Positions 27,002 through 38,087 are shown, counted from the stretch's first letter. The stretch: 64,000 nt of DNA from Candidatus Methylomicrobium oryzae (GCF_016745425.1 NZ_JAERVK010000004.1:157721-221720), one strand, 5' to 3'. The notes: generated from the sequence alone by a model not told the origin. Numbers and translations are program-made.

Positions 27002-30000
27002 ATGAATCCCGACCAGCCTTCGCTCCTTTCCCTTGATCGCAGAAAAGCGGCGCGCGCCGCATTCTTGAAAATCGTCTTCATCTATGCGGGCTTCGCCTCG
27101 CTTTGGATACTGCTCTCCGACAAAATCGTGGCGCAGCTGTTCAGCGATGCCGCCAGCATCACCTTGGCCAGCACTGTTAAAGGCTGGCTGTTTGTGGTGA
27201 TTACCTCGTTGCTGCTCTATGGGCTGTTGTTACGGTTCATGGACAGCGCATTTTTTACAGGTACCGAATCGGCGCGGAATCCGCCCGAAACCGTCGCAAC
27301 CTACAGTTTTAGACATCTCCTCACGACGACCGCATTGCCGATACTGGCTGCGGGGTTGCAATGGCTGATTTGGGATGCAATCGCGCCCTACTCCTGGTTT
27401 CTTTTTTTTCCCGCCGTATTCTTCAGCGGCTGGATCGGCGGTCTCCGGGGCGGTCTCCTGGCCACCTCGATCGCGATTCCGCTGGCATGGTGGCTATTTA
27501 TTCCCGTCCGCTATTCCTTTACCCTGGAACATCCGATGCAGATGGCGTCCATCGTCATGTTCATGGCCATGGGAGGACTCTTCAGCGTCTTTCACCATCG
27601 CCTGCAATCGGCAACCCGGGAAAATCGGGAAGCCCTTGCGGCGATCCAGGAGGCGAACGAAAAAATCACTCGGCTCTACCAACAAACTCAGGAACTGGAC
27701 CGACTTAAAACCCGGTTTTTCGCGAATGTCAGCCACGAACTAAGGACGCCGCTGACGCTGATCCTGGGGCCCTCAAGCCAGCTTCTCGCCGCGGCGCAGC
27801 CCGGAACGTCCGCACACCGGAATCTGGAGGTCATCCATCGTAATGCCCGTTTGCTCTACCAGCATGTATCCGATCTGCTGGATGTGGTCAAGTTGGAAGC
27901 GGGCCGCATGCGCCTGCATTACGCGCGGATGGACATGGCCCAACTCGTACGCCTGGCGGCTTCCCATTTCGAGGCGCTGGCCGCCGAAAAAAACATCGAT
28001 TTCAAGATAGAAGGTCCCGAAACGCTGGTGATGGAGTGCGATATGGAAAAATGCCAGCGCATTGTCATTAACCTGCTCTCCAATGCCTTCAAATTCACCC
28101 CCGAGAACGGCGGCATCTCCCTTGATCTAAACTCTACCAGGGAGCGCGCCATCATTTCAGTCAGAGATGATGGTCCCGGCGTTCCCAAGCCGTTGCGAGA
28201 AACCATATTCGAGCCGTTTAACCAAGGACAGGGCAGTTCCGGCCCCGTCTTCGGCGGCACCGGTCTGGGGCTCGCCATCGTTCGCGAATTCGTCGCGCTG
28301 CATGACGGACGCGTATGGGTGGAAGACGCACCCGGGAAAGGGGCGCGCTTCGTTGTCGAGCTGCCGCTCAAAGCGCCTGAAAATGCCGACATTGCGGCCG
28401 CGGATGCTGCCCTCGACGTACTCATTAAGGAAAACCTCGGCCCCGAACCGATTCCCTTATTGGCGGCGCCCTCCACGGCGAACGAACACCTACCGCTGAT
28501 TCTGGTCGTAGAAGACAATCCCGACATGAACGCGTTTCTGGCCGAGTGCTTGAGCCGCCGTTACCGTGTCGCCTCCGCCTACAACGGCCAGGAGGGCCTG
28601 GACATGGCGTTAACCCTGCATCCCGATCTCGTGCTTTCCGACGTGATGATGCCGGGTATGGACGGCGATGCGATGGTGGCCGCCATGCGCGAGCATGCAG
28701 AATTGAGCAAGCTGCCTGTCATCATGCTCACTGCGAAAGCGGACGACGATTTACGATTGAATCTGCTGCGGGCCGGCGTTCAGGATTTCATTACGAAACC
28801 GTTCTCGGTAGAGGAATTGCAGGCCAAGGTGGACGCCATCGTCACCGAGCATCGGCGGACCTCGATCGAGCTGCAGGAAAGCGAGGAACGTTTCCGCATT
28901 ACCTTGAGAAGCATTGGCGACGCCGTGATCGCGACCGATGTCGAAGGGCATGTGACGATTATGAATCCCGTCGCCGAAACGCTGACGGGCTGGCGCGAGG
29001 AAGAAGCGAAAGGCCGTCCTTTGCGCGAGGTTTTCGTCGTCATCAACGATTACACGCGGCAACCGGTAGAAGACCCTTTCGGCAAGATACTGAAGGCAGG
29101 AAAAATCACCGGATTAGCGAGCCATGCCCGCCTCGTTGCCCGGCACGGCGCCGAATATCCAATTGCCGATAGCGGCGCGCCGATCCGAAACGCCCAAGGC
29201 GCCATTTTCGGCGTGGTATTGGTATTCCGCGACCAGACGGAAGAGCTGAAAGCGCAAAACCGGCTGCGCGAAAGCCGGTCGATTTACAACGCCCTGATCA
29301 ACAACATGTTCAACGGTATCGCGCACTGCCGCATGCTCTTCAAAGAAGGCGTCCCGGCAGACTATGAATTTATTGCCGTCAATCCGAGTTTCGAGAAGAT
29401 GACTGGGCTTGCAGGAGCGGCGGGAAAAAAAATCAGCGAATTGATTCCCGACTATTGCCGGGACAATCCGGAAGCCCTGGCGATTTTCGGCCAAGTCGCG
29501 CAAACGGGTAAGGCGACCAATTGGGAGTATTATCTGGCGGCTCTCGACAAATGGTTCGCCGTTTCGATTTACTGTCCGGCACCGGGCGAATTCATCGTCA
29601 TCAGCGACAATATCACCGAACGCAAGCTGGCTGAAACGGCCCTGAAGGAGAGCGAAAAACGCTACCAGCTGGCACTCTATGCCTCCAATGACGGGCTATG
29701 GGACTGGGATCTTTGCACCGGCCTGGCTTACCTGTCTCCGCACTATTATGAAATGACCGGCTATATGGCCGGCGAAATCACGCCCGACCTGGCTTTTTTC
29801 AAACACCTGATCCATCCGGACGACCTTGACGGTGTTCTTGCCACCATGACGGCACACCTGGAAGGCAAAACGCCGGAAAGCATCATCGAATACCGGATGC
29901 TCACTCGATCGGGAGCTATCAAGTGGATCCAAGGAAAAGGAAGAGTCGTCGAGCGAGGCACCGACGGAACACCGCTGAGAATAATCGGCACCATTTCCGA

Positions 30001-32647
30001 CATTACCGGACGCAAACGGATCGAAGAAGAACTGAGACTGAGCGAAGCGCGGTTTCGCCAACTGTTCAATCTGGCCCCCCTGCCGCTTGCGCTGGTCGGC
30101 AAGGACGGCAAAGTGCTGGATTTAAACGAACGTTTTGTCTCCATATTCGGTCATACGCGCGACGCCATTCCGACGATCGAGGCCTGGTGGCCGCTCGCCT
30201 ACCCCGACCCGGACTATCGGCGCCATGTTATCGAAACTTGGGAAAACGCCATGCAACGCGCCAGCAAGGAAAATCTCGATATCAAACCGATCGAATACCG
30301 GATCACCTGCAAGAGCGGCGAAGAACGTGTCATGGTAATTTCCGGCATCGATCTCGGCGGCAGCTTTCTCGCCGCGTTTTTCGATATCACCGAGCGCAAG
30401 CAGGCCGAAGAAGAATTGAACCAGCATCGGCACCACCTCGAACGGCTGGTCGCCGACCGCACCTTGGAATTGCGGCAAAAGACCCGGTACCAGCGCGCTC
30501 TGATCGACAATATGCCGCACAAGGTCTGGCTAAAGGATAGCGACGGGCATTATCTCGCGGCCAACAGGGCTTTTGCCGAAGCCATGCAGCTCGACATTGA
30601 AAGCATCGTCGGACAAACCGATTTCGATATACGGCCGAAGGAAATCGCCGAACGCTTCAGAAAAGACGACCAAAGGGTGATATTCGCCCGCCGCCAGAAG
30701 ACTTTCGAAGAACGCGACAACAGCCATCCGGGCACATTTTACGAAACCTTTAAAGCCCCCATTTTCGATGAAGACGGCAGTGTGCTCGGCACCGTCGGTT
30801 TTTCCCGCGACATCAGTGCGCAAAAAGAGCTGCAATCGGTCCTGGAAAAAGCCCGGTACCATGCCGAAGCGGCCAGCTCTGCCAAGAGCGCCTTTCTGGC
30901 CAACATGAGTCATGAGATCCGCACGCCCATGAACGCAATTATGGGGCTTACCCATTTATTGCGCCGCGAACAGCCGACGCCGGCCCAGGACGACCGGCTG
31001 GCCAAAATCGAAAACGCAGCCAAACACCTGCTGTCGATCATCAGCGACATTTTGGATATTTCCAAAATCGAATCCGGCCATCTGGAGTTGGAGCGGACGG
31101 ATTTCCGCCTGGACACCGTTCTGGACCAGGTCCGTTCGTTGATCGCCGAGCCCGCCAAAAACAAAGGGCTCCGGATCGAAATCGATGCCGGCGATATTTC
31201 ACCCTGCCTGTACGGCGACCCGACCCGACTGCGCCAGGCCCTTCTCAATCTTGCCGGCAATGCGGTTAAATTTACGGATCAGGGCGCGGTATCGATTCGC
31301 GCCCGCTTGCTGGAAAGCGGCACCGACGAGATTGTAATCCGCTTCGAAGTGCAGGATACCGGCATCGGCATCGCCAAAGAGCAATTGCCCAAACTCTTCG
31401 AAGCCTTCGAGCAGGCCGACGCCTCGATGACGCGCCGCTTCGGCGGAACCGGACTCGGCCTGGCCATTACCCGGCGCCTCGCCGAGCTGATGGGCGGCGA
31501 AGTCGGCCTGGAAAGCGAACCGGGCCGGGGCAGCACTTTCTGGTTTACCGTCCGGCTCGGCCTCGGCAAAAACCCATCGCCCTTTCCGTCCACGGCTTTC
31601 GCCGAAAACAACGCCGAGACCGCTTTGCGTCAAACCCGGGCCGGCCTGCGGATTCTGTTGGCCGAAGACAATGCGGTCAACCGGGAGGTCGCACTGCAAC
31701 TCCTGAAGGTCGTAGGGTTGACGGTGGAAACCGCGGAGGACGGCCTGCAAGCCAGCGAAAAGGCCCGAAGCGGGCATTACGATTTGATCCTGATGGACAT
31801 GCAGATGCCCAAACTGGACGGATTGGAAGCCACCCGGATCATCCGGGCCTCGCCGGGTCTGGCATCGCTCCCGATTTTGGCGATGACGGCCAGCGCTTTC
31901 GCCGAAGACCGAAGCGCCTGCCTGGCAGCGGGAATGAACGGCTTCATCACCAAACCCGTGGAGCCGGAGGCCCTGTACAAGGCCTTGCTGGAATGGCTTC
32001 CGCAAATTACGCCGGCCCCAACGATAGCGGCGGACCGAACAACAGAGGGGGCCTCCATGCCGAACCGGGCTTTGGCCGATATTCCGGGGATCGATCAGAC
32101 GCAGGGAATCGCTTCGCTTTTCTCCGATCAGCCCCGAAAATATGCGCGGTTTTTAACTTTGTTCGCCGATAACCACGGTGCCGATTCGGAGCGGCTTTTA
32201 ACGCATCTGGCGGCAGGAGAGCTATCCGAAATCAAAAAATTGGCCCATACCCTCAAAGGCTCGGCCGGCAGCCTCGGCGCACCCTGGCTGGAAGAAACGG
32301 CCGCCGCCTTGATGAAGGCCCTGCGTCAGAACGCGGAAGGCGCCGAACTGGACACGTTGGTGCGAAGATTGGCCGGCGAATTGGCGATGCTGATCGCGGC
32401 CATCCGCCGCGCTTTGGAGAAAATGGACTTGCGCGCCGCCGAATCAGGCCACTTGCGGCTGCCCGAACTTCTCGACAGGCTGACTAGGCTATTGGAAAGC
32501 GGCGACATCGAAGTCAACAATCTGGCTTTTGCGGAATCGGAGACCCTGCGGGCGGGCCTCGGCGATACCGGCGAAAAACTGTTGCTGTACATTCGCGATT
32601 TTAAATATGAGGACGCGCTCCACGCGATACGGGCAATCGAATTTTAG
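27002..32647 (+). CDS. Giant hybrid histidine kinase with two complete kinase cores
   Basis: 1881 residues. Order: two TM helices (about 20-85); a DUF4118-like four-helix membrane domain (about 100-200); kinase core 1 with HisKA H245 ([10 protein letters not shown]) and HATPase (about 350-460); REC1 with D547; at least four PAS segments (about 620-1270, including a PAC-type WIQGKGRV and a coiled coil near 1140); kinase core 2 with H1304 ([10 protein letters not shown]) and HATPase; REC2 with D1599; and a C-terminal Hpt domain with H1749 ([10 protein letters not shown]). All phosphorelay residues look intact. The output is probably the HD-GYP regulator just upstream. No stop or frameshift is seen, and the linker between cores is continuous, so it is a natural fusion rather than two genes. 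Confidence 0.93.
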   Translation: MNPDQPSLLSLDRRKAARAAFLKIVFIYAGFASLWILLSDKIVAQLFSDAASITLASTVKGWLFVVITSLLLYGLLLRFMDSAFFTGTESARNPPETVATYSFRHLLTTTALPILAAGLQWLIWDAIAPYSWFLFFPAVFFSGWIGGLRGGLLATSIAIPLAWWLFIPVRYSFTLEHPMQMASIVMFMAMGGLFSVFHHRLQSATRENREALAAIQEANEKITRLYQQTQELDRLKTRFFANVSHELRTPLTLILGPSSQLLAAAQPGTSAHRNLEVIHRNARLLYQHVSDLLDVVKLEAGRMRLHYARMDMAQLVRLAASHFEALAAEKNIDFKIEGPETLVMECDMEKCQRIVINLLSNAFKFTPENGGISLDLNSTRERAIISVRDDGPGVPKPLRETIFEPFNQGQGSSGPVFGGTGLGLAIVREFVALHDGRVWVEDAPGKGARFVVELPLKAPENADIAAADAALDVLIKENLGPEPIPLLAAPSTANEHLPLILVVEDNPDMNAFLAECLSRRYRVASAYNGQEGLDMALTLHPDLVLSDVMMPGMDGDAMVAAMREHAELSKLPVIMLTAKADDDLRLNLLRAGVQDFITKPFSVEELQAKVDAIVTEHRRTSIELQESEERFRITLRSIGDAVIATDVEGHVTIMNPVAETLTGWREEEAKGRPLREVFVVINDYTRQPVEDPFGKILKAGKITGLASHARLVARHGAEYPIADSGAPIRNAQGAIFGVVLVFRDQTEELKAQNRLRESRSIYNALINNMFNGIAHCRMLFKEGVPADYEFIAVNPSFEKMTGLAGAAGKKISELIPDYCRDNPEALAIFGQVAQTGKATNWEYYLAALDKWFAVSIYCPAPGEFIVISDNITERKLAETALKESEKRYQLALYASNDGLWDWDLCTGLAYLSPHYYEMTGYMAGEITPDLAFFKHLIHPDDLDGVLATMTAHLEGKTPESIIEYRMLTRSGAIKWIQGKGRVVERGTDGTPLRIIGTISDITGRKRIEEELRLSEARFRQLFNLAPLPLALVGKDGKVLDLNERFVSIFGHTRDAIPTIEAWWPLAYPDPDYRRHVIETWENAMQRASKENLDIKPIEYRITCKSGEERVMVISGIDLGGSFLAAFFDITERKQAEEELNQHRHHLERLVADRTLELRQKTRYQRALIDNMPHKVWLKDSDGHYLAANRAFAEAMQLDIESIVGQTDFDIRPKEIAERFRKDDQRVIFARRQKTFEERDNSHPGTFYETFKAPIFDEDGSVLGTVGFSRDISAQKELQSVLEKARYHAEAASSAKSAFLANMSHEIRTPMNAIMGLTHLLRREQPTPAQDDRLAKIENAAKHLLSIISDILDISKIESGHLELERTDFRLDTVLDQVRSLIAEPAKNKGLRIEIDAGDISPCLYGDPTRLRQALLNLAGNAVKFTDQGAVSIRARLLESGTDEIVIRFEVQDTGIGIAKEQLPKLFEAFEQADASMTRRFGGTGLGLAITRRLAELMGGEVGLESEPGRGSTFWFTVRLGLGKNPSPFPSTAFAENNAETALRQTRAGLRILLAEDNAVNREVALQLLKVVGLTVETAEDGLQASEKARSGHYDLILMDMQMPKLDGLEATRIIRASPGLASLPILAMTASAFAEDRSACLAAGMNGFITKPVEPEALYKALLEWLPQITPAPTIAADRTTEGASMPNRALADIPGIDQTQGIASLFSDQPRKYARFLTLFADNHGADSERLLTHLAAGELSEIKKLAHTLKGSAGSLGAPWLEETAAALMKALRQNAEGAELDTLVRRLAGELAMLIAAIRRALEKMDLRAAESGHLRLPELLDRLTRLLESGDIEVNNLAFAESETLRAGLGDTGEKLLLYIRDFKYEDALHAIRAIEF

Positions 32648-32687
32648 GAACGGCGGGCGTAACGGATCAGGCCGACTATGGAAGACA

Positions 32688-33170
32688 TTAAACCTTATAG
32701 TATTGACGGCTACCGTCCATGTCGCCCGTTTGACGGTAAAGCAGCGGCTGGCCGGCATGGAGCCGGGCTCCATCCAATACCTCGCAAACTGCGATCCGAT
32801 GATCGCCGGCCTCGGCATAATGGCTGACCCGGCAGTCGAGATAAGCCAAACTGCAGTTTAGGACAGGCGCGCCGGTGGACGATTCGTACCAATCGAAACC
32901 GGCCATTTTGTCAGCCCCGGAACGGCCGAAATGCGCCGCAACCGCCAGCTGATCCTGGCCGAGCACATTGACCGTGCAAACGCCGCCGGCTTTGAGCAGT
33001 TGGTAAGAGTAATGCCCCGGATTGATGCTGATCGCCAGCAATAAGGGATCGAACGAAACCTGCATGACCCAGGCGGCGGTGAAGGCATTGCGGCGTTCGC
33101 CGTCGCGGACGCCGATCACGTAGACGCCGTGCGTGATCAGGTTCAAAAGCCCGGACGGATTCTCGATCAT
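32688..33170 (-). CDS. Flavin reductase-like domain protein
   Basis: 160 residues from the ATG at 33170, which overlaps the nadC stop (ATGA); the frame continues further upstream but inside nadC. Flavin-reductase-like features: LNLITHGVYVIGVRDGERRNAFTAAWVMQVSFDPLLLAISINP and VNVLGQDQLAVAAHFG. Such proteins bind FMN and reduce flavin with NAD(P)H or act as rubredoxin-type oxidoreductases. Third gene of mltB-nadC-flavin reductase; a link to NAD is only suggestive. Confidence 0.88.
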   Translation of the reverse strand: MIENPSGLLNLITHGVYVIGVRDGERRNAFTAAWVMQVSFDPLLLAISINPGHYSYQLLKAGGVCTVNVLGQDQLAVAAHFGRSGADKMAGFDWYESSTGAPVLNCSLAYLDCRVSHYAEAGDHRIAVCEVLDGARLHAGQPLLYRQTGDMDGSRQYYKV

Positions 33171-33997
33171 CCCCGCGCCAGCTTGATGCGCATCGACAAA
33201 TCGGCCGCTTTGACATGCTTCGTCAGGGCGCCGATCGAAATATAATCCACTCCGGTTTCCGCGATCGTCCGGATATTGCCCAGCCCGATATTGCCGGACG
33301 CTTCGAGTTCGACGCGGCCGCCGGCAATCCGGACGGCGGCGCGGAGGTCGTCGAGACCGAAATTGTCCAGCATGATCCGGTCGGGCGCGGCGGCGAGCGC
33401 TTCGCGCAATTGTTCCAGCGTTTCGACCTCGACTTCGACCGGCGCCGTAGTCAGCTCGCGCGCCAACCGCACCGCCCCGGTGATCGAGCCGGCCGCCGTG
33501 ATGTGGTTTTCCTTGATCAGGACGCCGTCGTACAGGCCGAGGCGGTGATTGTAGCATCCGCCGACGGTAACCGCATATTTCTGCGCCTGCCTGAGCCCCG
33601 GAATGGTTTTGCGGGTGTCGAGCACCTTGCAGCCGGTTCCGGCAACGGCCTCGGCGTATTGCCTGGCAACGGTCGCGGTCGCGGACAAAGTCTGCAGCAG
33701 GTTGAGCGCGGTACGCTCGCCGGTCAGCAGGGCTCGGGCCGGACCGGCCAACCGGCACAACACGGCGCCGGCTTTGACCGCCTCGCCTTCCGCGCACAGC
33801 CAGCCGATACGGACGGCAGGGCCCAGTTCGTTGAAAACCGCAGTGAACCAGGCCTGCCCGCATACGACCATCGGTTCGCGCGTCACAACCTCCGCTTCGG
33901 CGGTGACGGTACCCGGCACGATCGCGGCGGTGAGGTCGCCGGTGCCGATGTCTTCTTCAAGAAAAGGCCGTATATCGAGCGTTGTCGGAAATGTCAT
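33167..33997 (-). CDS. nadC: Nicotinate-nucleotide pyrophosphorylase (quinolinate phosphoribosyltransferase)
   Basis: 276 residues. It converts quinolinate and PRPP to NaMN in de novo NAD synthesis. Family motifs: LEEDIGTGDLTAAIV, GERTALNLLQTLSATAT, VLDTRKTIPGLRQAQKYAV, GCYNHRLGLYDGVLIKENHI, and C-terminal ELEASGNIGLGNIRTIAETGVDYISIGALT. It is 27 bp downstream of mltB. Together with ampD 1.6 kb away it recalls the nadC-ampD neighbourhood of other gammaproteobacteria. Confidence 0.97.
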   Translation of the reverse strand: MTFPTTLDIRPFLEEDIGTGDLTAAIVPGTVTAEAEVVTREPMVVCGQAWFTAVFNELGPAVRIGWLCAEGEAVKAGAVLCRLAGPARALLTGERTALNLLQTLSATATVARQYAEAVAGTGCKVLDTRKTIPGLRQAQKYAVTVGGCYNHRLGLYDGVLIKENHITAAGSITGAVRLARELTTAPVEVEVETLEQLREALAAAPDRIMLDNFGLDDLRAAVRIAGGRVELEASGNIGLGNIRTIAETGVDYISIGALTKHVKAADLSMRIKLARG

Positions 33998-34024
33998 TGA
34001 GCCTACCGGAGGGATAAAAATACG

Positions 34025-35110
34025 CTACTTTGCACTGGACGACCGAATCACGGCGCCGGAAGTTTCCACGCGCTGCCGGATCGCCTGCGCCAGCTGATGC
34101 ACGGCCATCGCATATTTGTCGCTGTTGTTATAGCGCTTGATCACCTTGAAATTGGGATAGGTGCGCCAGTGCTCCAGGCCGTCGTAGGTGCTCAGCTCGA
34201 TCACCTGCCCCTCCGCTCTGGAGCCGTTGCCCGGCCTGGCGACCGGGTTGTTATAGTGCCAGCCGTTCTTGGAAAAATAGTGGGCGACACTGCCGATCGC
34301 GTCGTGCGGATGCCAGAGGTCGCGCCGGCCGTCGCTGTTGAAGTCGATCGCCAGCCGGCGGAAGCTGCTCGGCATGAATTGGCCATAGCCCATTGCACCG
34401 GCCCAGGAGCCTTTCGGCTCCAACGGATCGAAGCCTTCTTCGCGCGCCATCAGCAAGAAGCTTTCGAGTTCGGACATGAAGAATTTCGAGCGCCGGTAGG
34501 TGTCGAAAGACAGCGTCGTCAGCGAATCGAAAATGCATGTTTTGCCGAAGTTGTGCCCGAAATAGGTCTCGACGCCAATAATCGCGACGATATATTCGGG
34601 ATCGACTCCATAGGTCACGCTCGCTTTGCGAATCACCTCCGCATTATCGAGCCAGAAGTTGGTGCCGTTCTGAATATGCTGCTCGGTCAGAAACTTGTTC
34701 CGGTAACGGGTCCAACTGCCGACGCTGGGCCGGGAAGAGCCGTTCGCAGGTGCCGGGTTTTCAAGGCGGATGACCGAATCCAGGCGATGGGCTTGAGAGA
34801 AAAGGCCGTTCAGGTAGCTTTCTGTGAATCCGTGCTTGCTCACCATGTCGCTGATGAAGCGCCGCACGGGAAGATAATCCGAATAAGTGCCGGTCAGAAC
34901 GCCGGCCGCATAGCCCTCGGATAACCCCGCCCTAACGGAAGCCGGCGGATAGGACTCGGCAGGAGGCTGTACCGCCGCGGGCTTCGATTGCGCTTGCGGG
35001 GGGCTTTGATAGGCATATTTGTCATGCAGTCCGGGTGCATCGCTCGCGCAACCGGCGATAAACACGACCAAAGCCGCAATCGGGAAATGTATTAAAATTC
35101 GGGGGGGCAC
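34025..35110 (-). CDS. mltB: Membrane-bound lytic murein transglycosylase B
   Basis: 361 residues from the GTG at 35110 (GAGG 6 bases upstream); a TTG four codons earlier is weaker. A lipoprotein signal peptide is clear (FPIAALVVFIAGC, lipobox Cys about residue 21). SLT-like domain motifs: FISDMVSKHGF, YGVDPEYIVAIIGVETYFG with the catalytic glutamate, GSWAGAMGYGQFMPSSFRRLAID and DLWHPHDAIGSVAHYF. It cleaves glycan strands from the outer membrane, releasing anhydromuropeptides. ampD, which processes those products, is divergent from it. Confidence 0.95.
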   Translation of the reverse strand: MPPRILIHFPIAALVVFIAGCASDAPGLHDKYAYQSPPQAQSKPAAVQPPAESYPPASVRAGLSEGYAAGVLTGTYSDYLPVRRFISDMVSKHGFTESYLNGLFSQAHRLDSVIRLENPAPANGSSRPSVGSWTRYRNKFLTEQHIQNGTNFWLDNAEVIRKASVTYGVDPEYIVAIIGVETYFGHNFGKTCIFDSLTTLSFDTYRRSKFFMSELESFLLMAREEGFDPLEPKGSWAGAMGYGQFMPSSFRRLAIDFNSDGRRDLWHPHDAIGSVAHYFSKNGWHYNNPVARPGNGSRAEGQVIELSTYDGLEHWRTYPNFKVIKRYNNSDKYAMAVHQLAQAIRQRVETSGAVIRSSSAK

Positions 35111-35581
35111 GATGATCCTCAATTCTTGTAATTTTTCGGCGGACGATTGAATGGCTCGATTACCGATTTTTCAACCCGCTTCTGTTTTGCGCTGACTTAG
35201 ACTCATCCGCGTCCGGTCCGTTCATCGATTCCTGCCGGTTCGGTCCAAAACGATACGGCCCGGGCATAAATCCGCGCCCGCCTCCGTACAAGAGCATTCC
35301 ATTACGCGCCGGCCTGCAGGAGTTCGGACGCCAATACCTTCGGATTGCACCCGAGCCGTGCGCCGCCGGACTGGGAATCAAGCCGGGTGGTCGTGATGAA
35401 AAGACGGAACGATCTGCTCGCCTCCCAGCGAAAGTCCGTCCGGAACGGATGAGTTTACGTTTTGGAAGATTATCCCACTAAAGCCTTAACATTTAAATAC
35501 TTCGCTGGATTTAACGGCGCTTTCGGGAAATAATAAAAATTGCTGGCAATGACTGCCCCTAACGGCCCTCAATTATTTCTC
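35111..35581. other. intergenic region between mltB and ampD
   Basis: About 470 bp with no gene I can support. A 73-codon minus-strand frame (35160-35381) lacks an RBS and recognisable features. Promoters for both divergent genes should lie here. Confidence 0.55.
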
Positions 35582-36136
35582 ATGCTGATTGACCGACACT
35601 GGCTGACCGAAGCCGACCAAATCCCTTCCCCCAATTTTGACGACCGGCCTGACGCCGAAGACATTTCGCTGATCGTGATCCACTGCATCAGCCTGCCGCC
35701 GGGCGAATTCGGCCATTCCTATGTCGATCAATTATTCTGCAATCGGCTGGATCCGGCCGTACACCCGTATTTCGAAGCGATTCACCAACTGAAGGTTTCG
35801 GCGCATCTGTTGATCAAGCGCGGCGGCGAAATCACCCAATATGTACCGTTCGACAAGCGTGCCTGGCACGCCGGGGTTTCGTCGTACCTGGGACGCGAGC
35901 GCTGCAATGAGTTTTCGATCGGAATCGAACTGGAAGGCGCCGAGGATGTTGCTTATACGGAAGCGCAATACCGGCAACTGACGGTGGTCATCCAGACCTT
36001 GTTGAGAACCTATCCGAGGCTATCCAAACAACGTATCGCAGGGCACAGCGAAATTGCGCCAGGACGCAAGACCGACCCCGGCGAGGCATTCGAGTGGGAA
36101 AAATTGCGGCAATTGCTGGATGGCCGGAATTGCTAA
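35582..36136 (+). CDS. ampD: 1,6-anhydro-N-acetylmuramyl-L-alanine amidase AmpD
   Basis: 184 residues from the ATG at 35582 (MLIDRHWLTEA), the family start; an ATG 11 codons upstream is possible. It cleaves anhydro-muropeptides in the cytoplasm during peptidoglycan recycling. Zinc ligands fit H34 (LIVIHCISLPPGEFG), H155 (IAGHSEIAPGRKTDPG) and D165. RAWHAGVSSYLGRERCNEFSIGIELEG is typical. Length is normal. Confidence 0.95.
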   Translation: MLIDRHWLTEADQIPSPNFDDRPDAEDISLIVIHCISLPPGEFGHSYVDQLFCNRLDPAVHPYFEAIHQLKVSAHLLIKRGGEITQYVPFDKRAWHAGVSSYLGRERCNEFSIGIELEGAEDVAYTEAQYRQLTVVIQTLLRTYPRLSKQRIAGHSEIAPGRKTDPGEAFEWEKLRQLLDGRNC

Positions 36137-36211
36137 GGATTTGGATGGAAATAACCTCCCGAAGGTTGATTGTTATGAAAAGCAGATGATTTACTCCCCT
36201 CTTTTAAAAAA

Positions 36212-36440
36212 GACGACTGCAGGGATGCAGGAGGTAGCGTAACGCAGGGAGCGGTTACCGACGACTGCAGGGATGCCGCCACTAAAGGGTGGTCTATGGA
36301 CAGAGGTACGAGCCCAAGGAAGGGCGAGGTAGATCGCGTCGGGAACAAGCGATCGAGGGCAATGCAGGAGCAATTGCCGACGACTGCAGGGAGGCAGGAG
36401 GTAGGCAATGCAGGAGCTATATTGCCGAGGGGCCGGGGGA
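36212..36440. repeat. short-repeat cluster (GACGACTGCAGGGA units)
   Basis: The unit GACGACTGCAGGGAKGC occurs at 36212-36228, 36260-36276 and 36379-36395. Each is tied to small palindromes built around GCAGGGAGC/GCAGGAGC: GGTAGCGTAACGC...GCGGTTACC, GGCAATGCAGGAGCAATTGCC and GGCAATGCAGGAGCTATATTGCC. Spacing is irregular (48 and 119 bp). No coding potential is visible. Downstream of ampD. Confidence 0.75.
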
Positions 36441-36452
36441 GATTTATTAAAT

Positions 36453-36522
36453 AAATCCCCCTCGATCCCCCTTTTTCAAAGGGGGAGGTTATTTTTGACG
36501 AAACTCCCCTTTTCAAAGGGAG
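36453..36522. repeat. C5/G5 palindromic repeat pair
   Basis: Two hairpins in tandem: CCCCCTTTTTCAAAGGGGG (36467-36485) and CTCCCCTTTTCAAAGGGAG (36504-36522). The sequence AAATCCCCCTCGATCCCCC is of a type I recall as a dispersed repeat in many bacteria. It lies between the repeat cluster and a minus-strand membrane gene, and might also act as a terminator. Confidence 0.7.
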
Positions 36523-36615
36523 AAGCGAACCTTTATTTCAGCCTCTCTGTAACCTACCGGTTTCAGGAAATTCTTGGAGCCAAATCCTAAAAAGGCCAGA
36601 GACGCGCCCGACCCG

Positions 36616-36978
36616 CTATTGAATGATTTGTTTGACCGGCTTTTCGGCTGTCCAGGCGACCCAGCCGATCACGATCCGGTAAATCAGCAGCAGAACCACC
36701 GGCAACAGGATAAAGTAGCCGATCCCCGTAAACATCAAAAGTGCGGCTATCGCAAACCCGGCCAATGTGATCCAGACGGTATTGATCTGCCAATTGAAGT
36801 GAGATTCGAGCCAGGTACCCTGAACCTCATTCCGCTTCATGAAATTGATCGCGATCCCTATCAGCAAGGTCAGTCCGCCGAAGCCGAACGCCAATACCTG
36901 ACATAAATAGACGATCCCGGTCAGCGTTTTCAGGGAGGCCATTTTTTCAGCATCATGTGATTGCGGTGATTCGCTCAT
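36616..36978 (-). CDS. Small membrane protein, DUF4870-like
   Basis: 120 residues from the ATG at 36978 with a perfect RBS (CAGGAG). Three TM helices: IVYLCQVLAFGFGGLTLLIGIAINF (about 21-45), VWITLAGFAIAALLMFTGIGYF and LLPVVLLLIYRIVIGWVAW. The SHFNWQINTVW segment between helices resembles the DUF4870/YtcP-like group. Function unknown. An upstream in-frame start would add 49 residues without a signal; the RBS decides for this one. Confidence 0.8.
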   Translation of the reverse strand: MSESPQSHDAEKMASLKTLTGIVYLCQVLAFGFGGLTLLIGIAINFMKRNEVQGTWLESHFNWQINTVWITLAGFAIAALLMFTGIGYFILLPVVLLLIYRIVIGWVAWTAEKPVKQIIQ

Positions 36979-37127
36979 GGTGAACTCCTGCGTCAGTAAT
37001 TTAGTCTTTCGGGACAATGTCGCGGCGCACTGCCTTAGACAGAGTGCCCTCAACATTGAATTAGGCGTAAAATGCCGGTACAAAGTTTCGGGTTCGTCAT
37101 AACACTCAACCGCCGTCATCTTCATTC

Positions 37128-38087
37128 ATGCGTATTGCGATCGCCTATCTCTGCGTGGTCTTGTTGTGGGCCACCACGCCTTTAGCCATCAAGTGGAGCG
37201 GAGAAGGCCCCGGCTTCCTGTTCGGGGTAACCGGACGCATGGCGATCGGCGTCGTCTGTATCGGCCCGATTCTGTTGATCATGAAGCAGCCTTTGCCCTG
37301 GCACTACAAGGCACGGCTGACTTATCTCGCGGTCGCGCTGCAGGCATACTGTTCGATGCTCGCGGTGTACTGGGCCGCCCAATTCATTCCGTCCGGCTGG
37401 ATTTCGGTGCTGTTCGGCCTGACCCCGCTAATTACGGCGCTGCTGGCAAGGTTCTGGTTGGGGCAGTACGAACTGAACTTCAGCAAATTGCTCAGCTATC
37501 TGCTTGGCGTCGGTGGACTGGCCCTAATGTTCGGATCGGCATTGACAATGGGGCACAACGCCGCCCTGGCTATCGCGGCGGTGATTTTAAGTTCCTTTCT
37601 GCATGCGTTCAGCGCCTTATCGATCAAACGCATCGGGGCCAACCTCCCGGCATTGACGCAGGTCGCCGGCGGCCTGCTGATCGCGCTGCCCGCTTATTTA
37701 CTGACCTGGGGCATCTTCGACGGCGAATGGCCGGATCGCTTCACACCGGCGAGTATCGCGTCGATCGTTTACTTGGGAATGATCGCAACGACGGCGGGCT
37801 TCGTGCTGTATTATTACTTGCTGATTCAGCTGCCGACGGCACGGGTTGCCCTGATCACCCTGATTTCGCCGGTGCTGGCGCTGCTGCTCGGTCACGCAGC
37901 CAATCGGGAACCGATAACGGCCGATGTGCTAACCGGCGCACTGACGATATTGGCTGCCCTGTTTCTTCACGAATTTACGGGCCAGCGCTCCTCCCGCGGC
38001 TCCGCCAAGGCAGCACCCTATGCGGCGGCCGAAATCCGCGACAGCCGCCGCCGACCAACGGACAAGCGGCCTGGCAGATACCGTTAG
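37128..38087 (+). CDS. EamA-type drug/metabolite transporter (DMT superfamily)
   Basis: 319 residues with about ten hydrophobic segments in two EamA repeats: IAYLCVVLLWATTPLAIKW at the N-terminus, YWAAQFIPSGWISVLFGLTPLITALLARF closing the first, and LALMFGSALTM onwards the second (FVLYYYLLIQLPTARVALITLISPVLALLLG). Likely an inner-membrane exporter of a small metabolite; the substrate cannot be read from sequence. The last 30 residues are basic and hydrophilic. Divergent from the DUF4870-like gene. Confidence 0.92.
   Translation: MRIAIAYLCVVLLWATTPLAIKWSGEGPGFLFGVTGRMAIGVVCIGPILLIMKQPLPWHYKARLTYLAVALQAYCSMLAVYWAAQFIPSGWISVLFGLTPLITALLARFWLGQYELNFSKLLSYLLGVGGLALMFGSALTMGHNAALAIAAVILSSFLHAFSALSIKRIGANLPALTQVAGGLLIALPAYLLTWGIFDGEWPDRFTPASIASIVYLGMIATTAGFVLYYYLLIQLPTARVALITLISPVLALLLGHAANREPITADVLTGALTILAALFLHEFTGQRSSRGSAKAAPYAAAEIRDSRRRPTDKRPGRYR

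Noticed and set aside
32688..33863. 391-codon version of the flavin reductase gene
   Set aside because: The extra N-terminal part lies inside nadC in another frame; the ATGA overlap at 33167-33170 gives a natural start.
35160..35381. 73-codon minus-strand frame upstream of mltB
   Set aside because: No RBS, low complexity, no motif.
36212..36440. CRISPR array
   Set aside because: The repeat units are short and irregularly spaced, carry internal palindromes, and there are no cas genes nearby.
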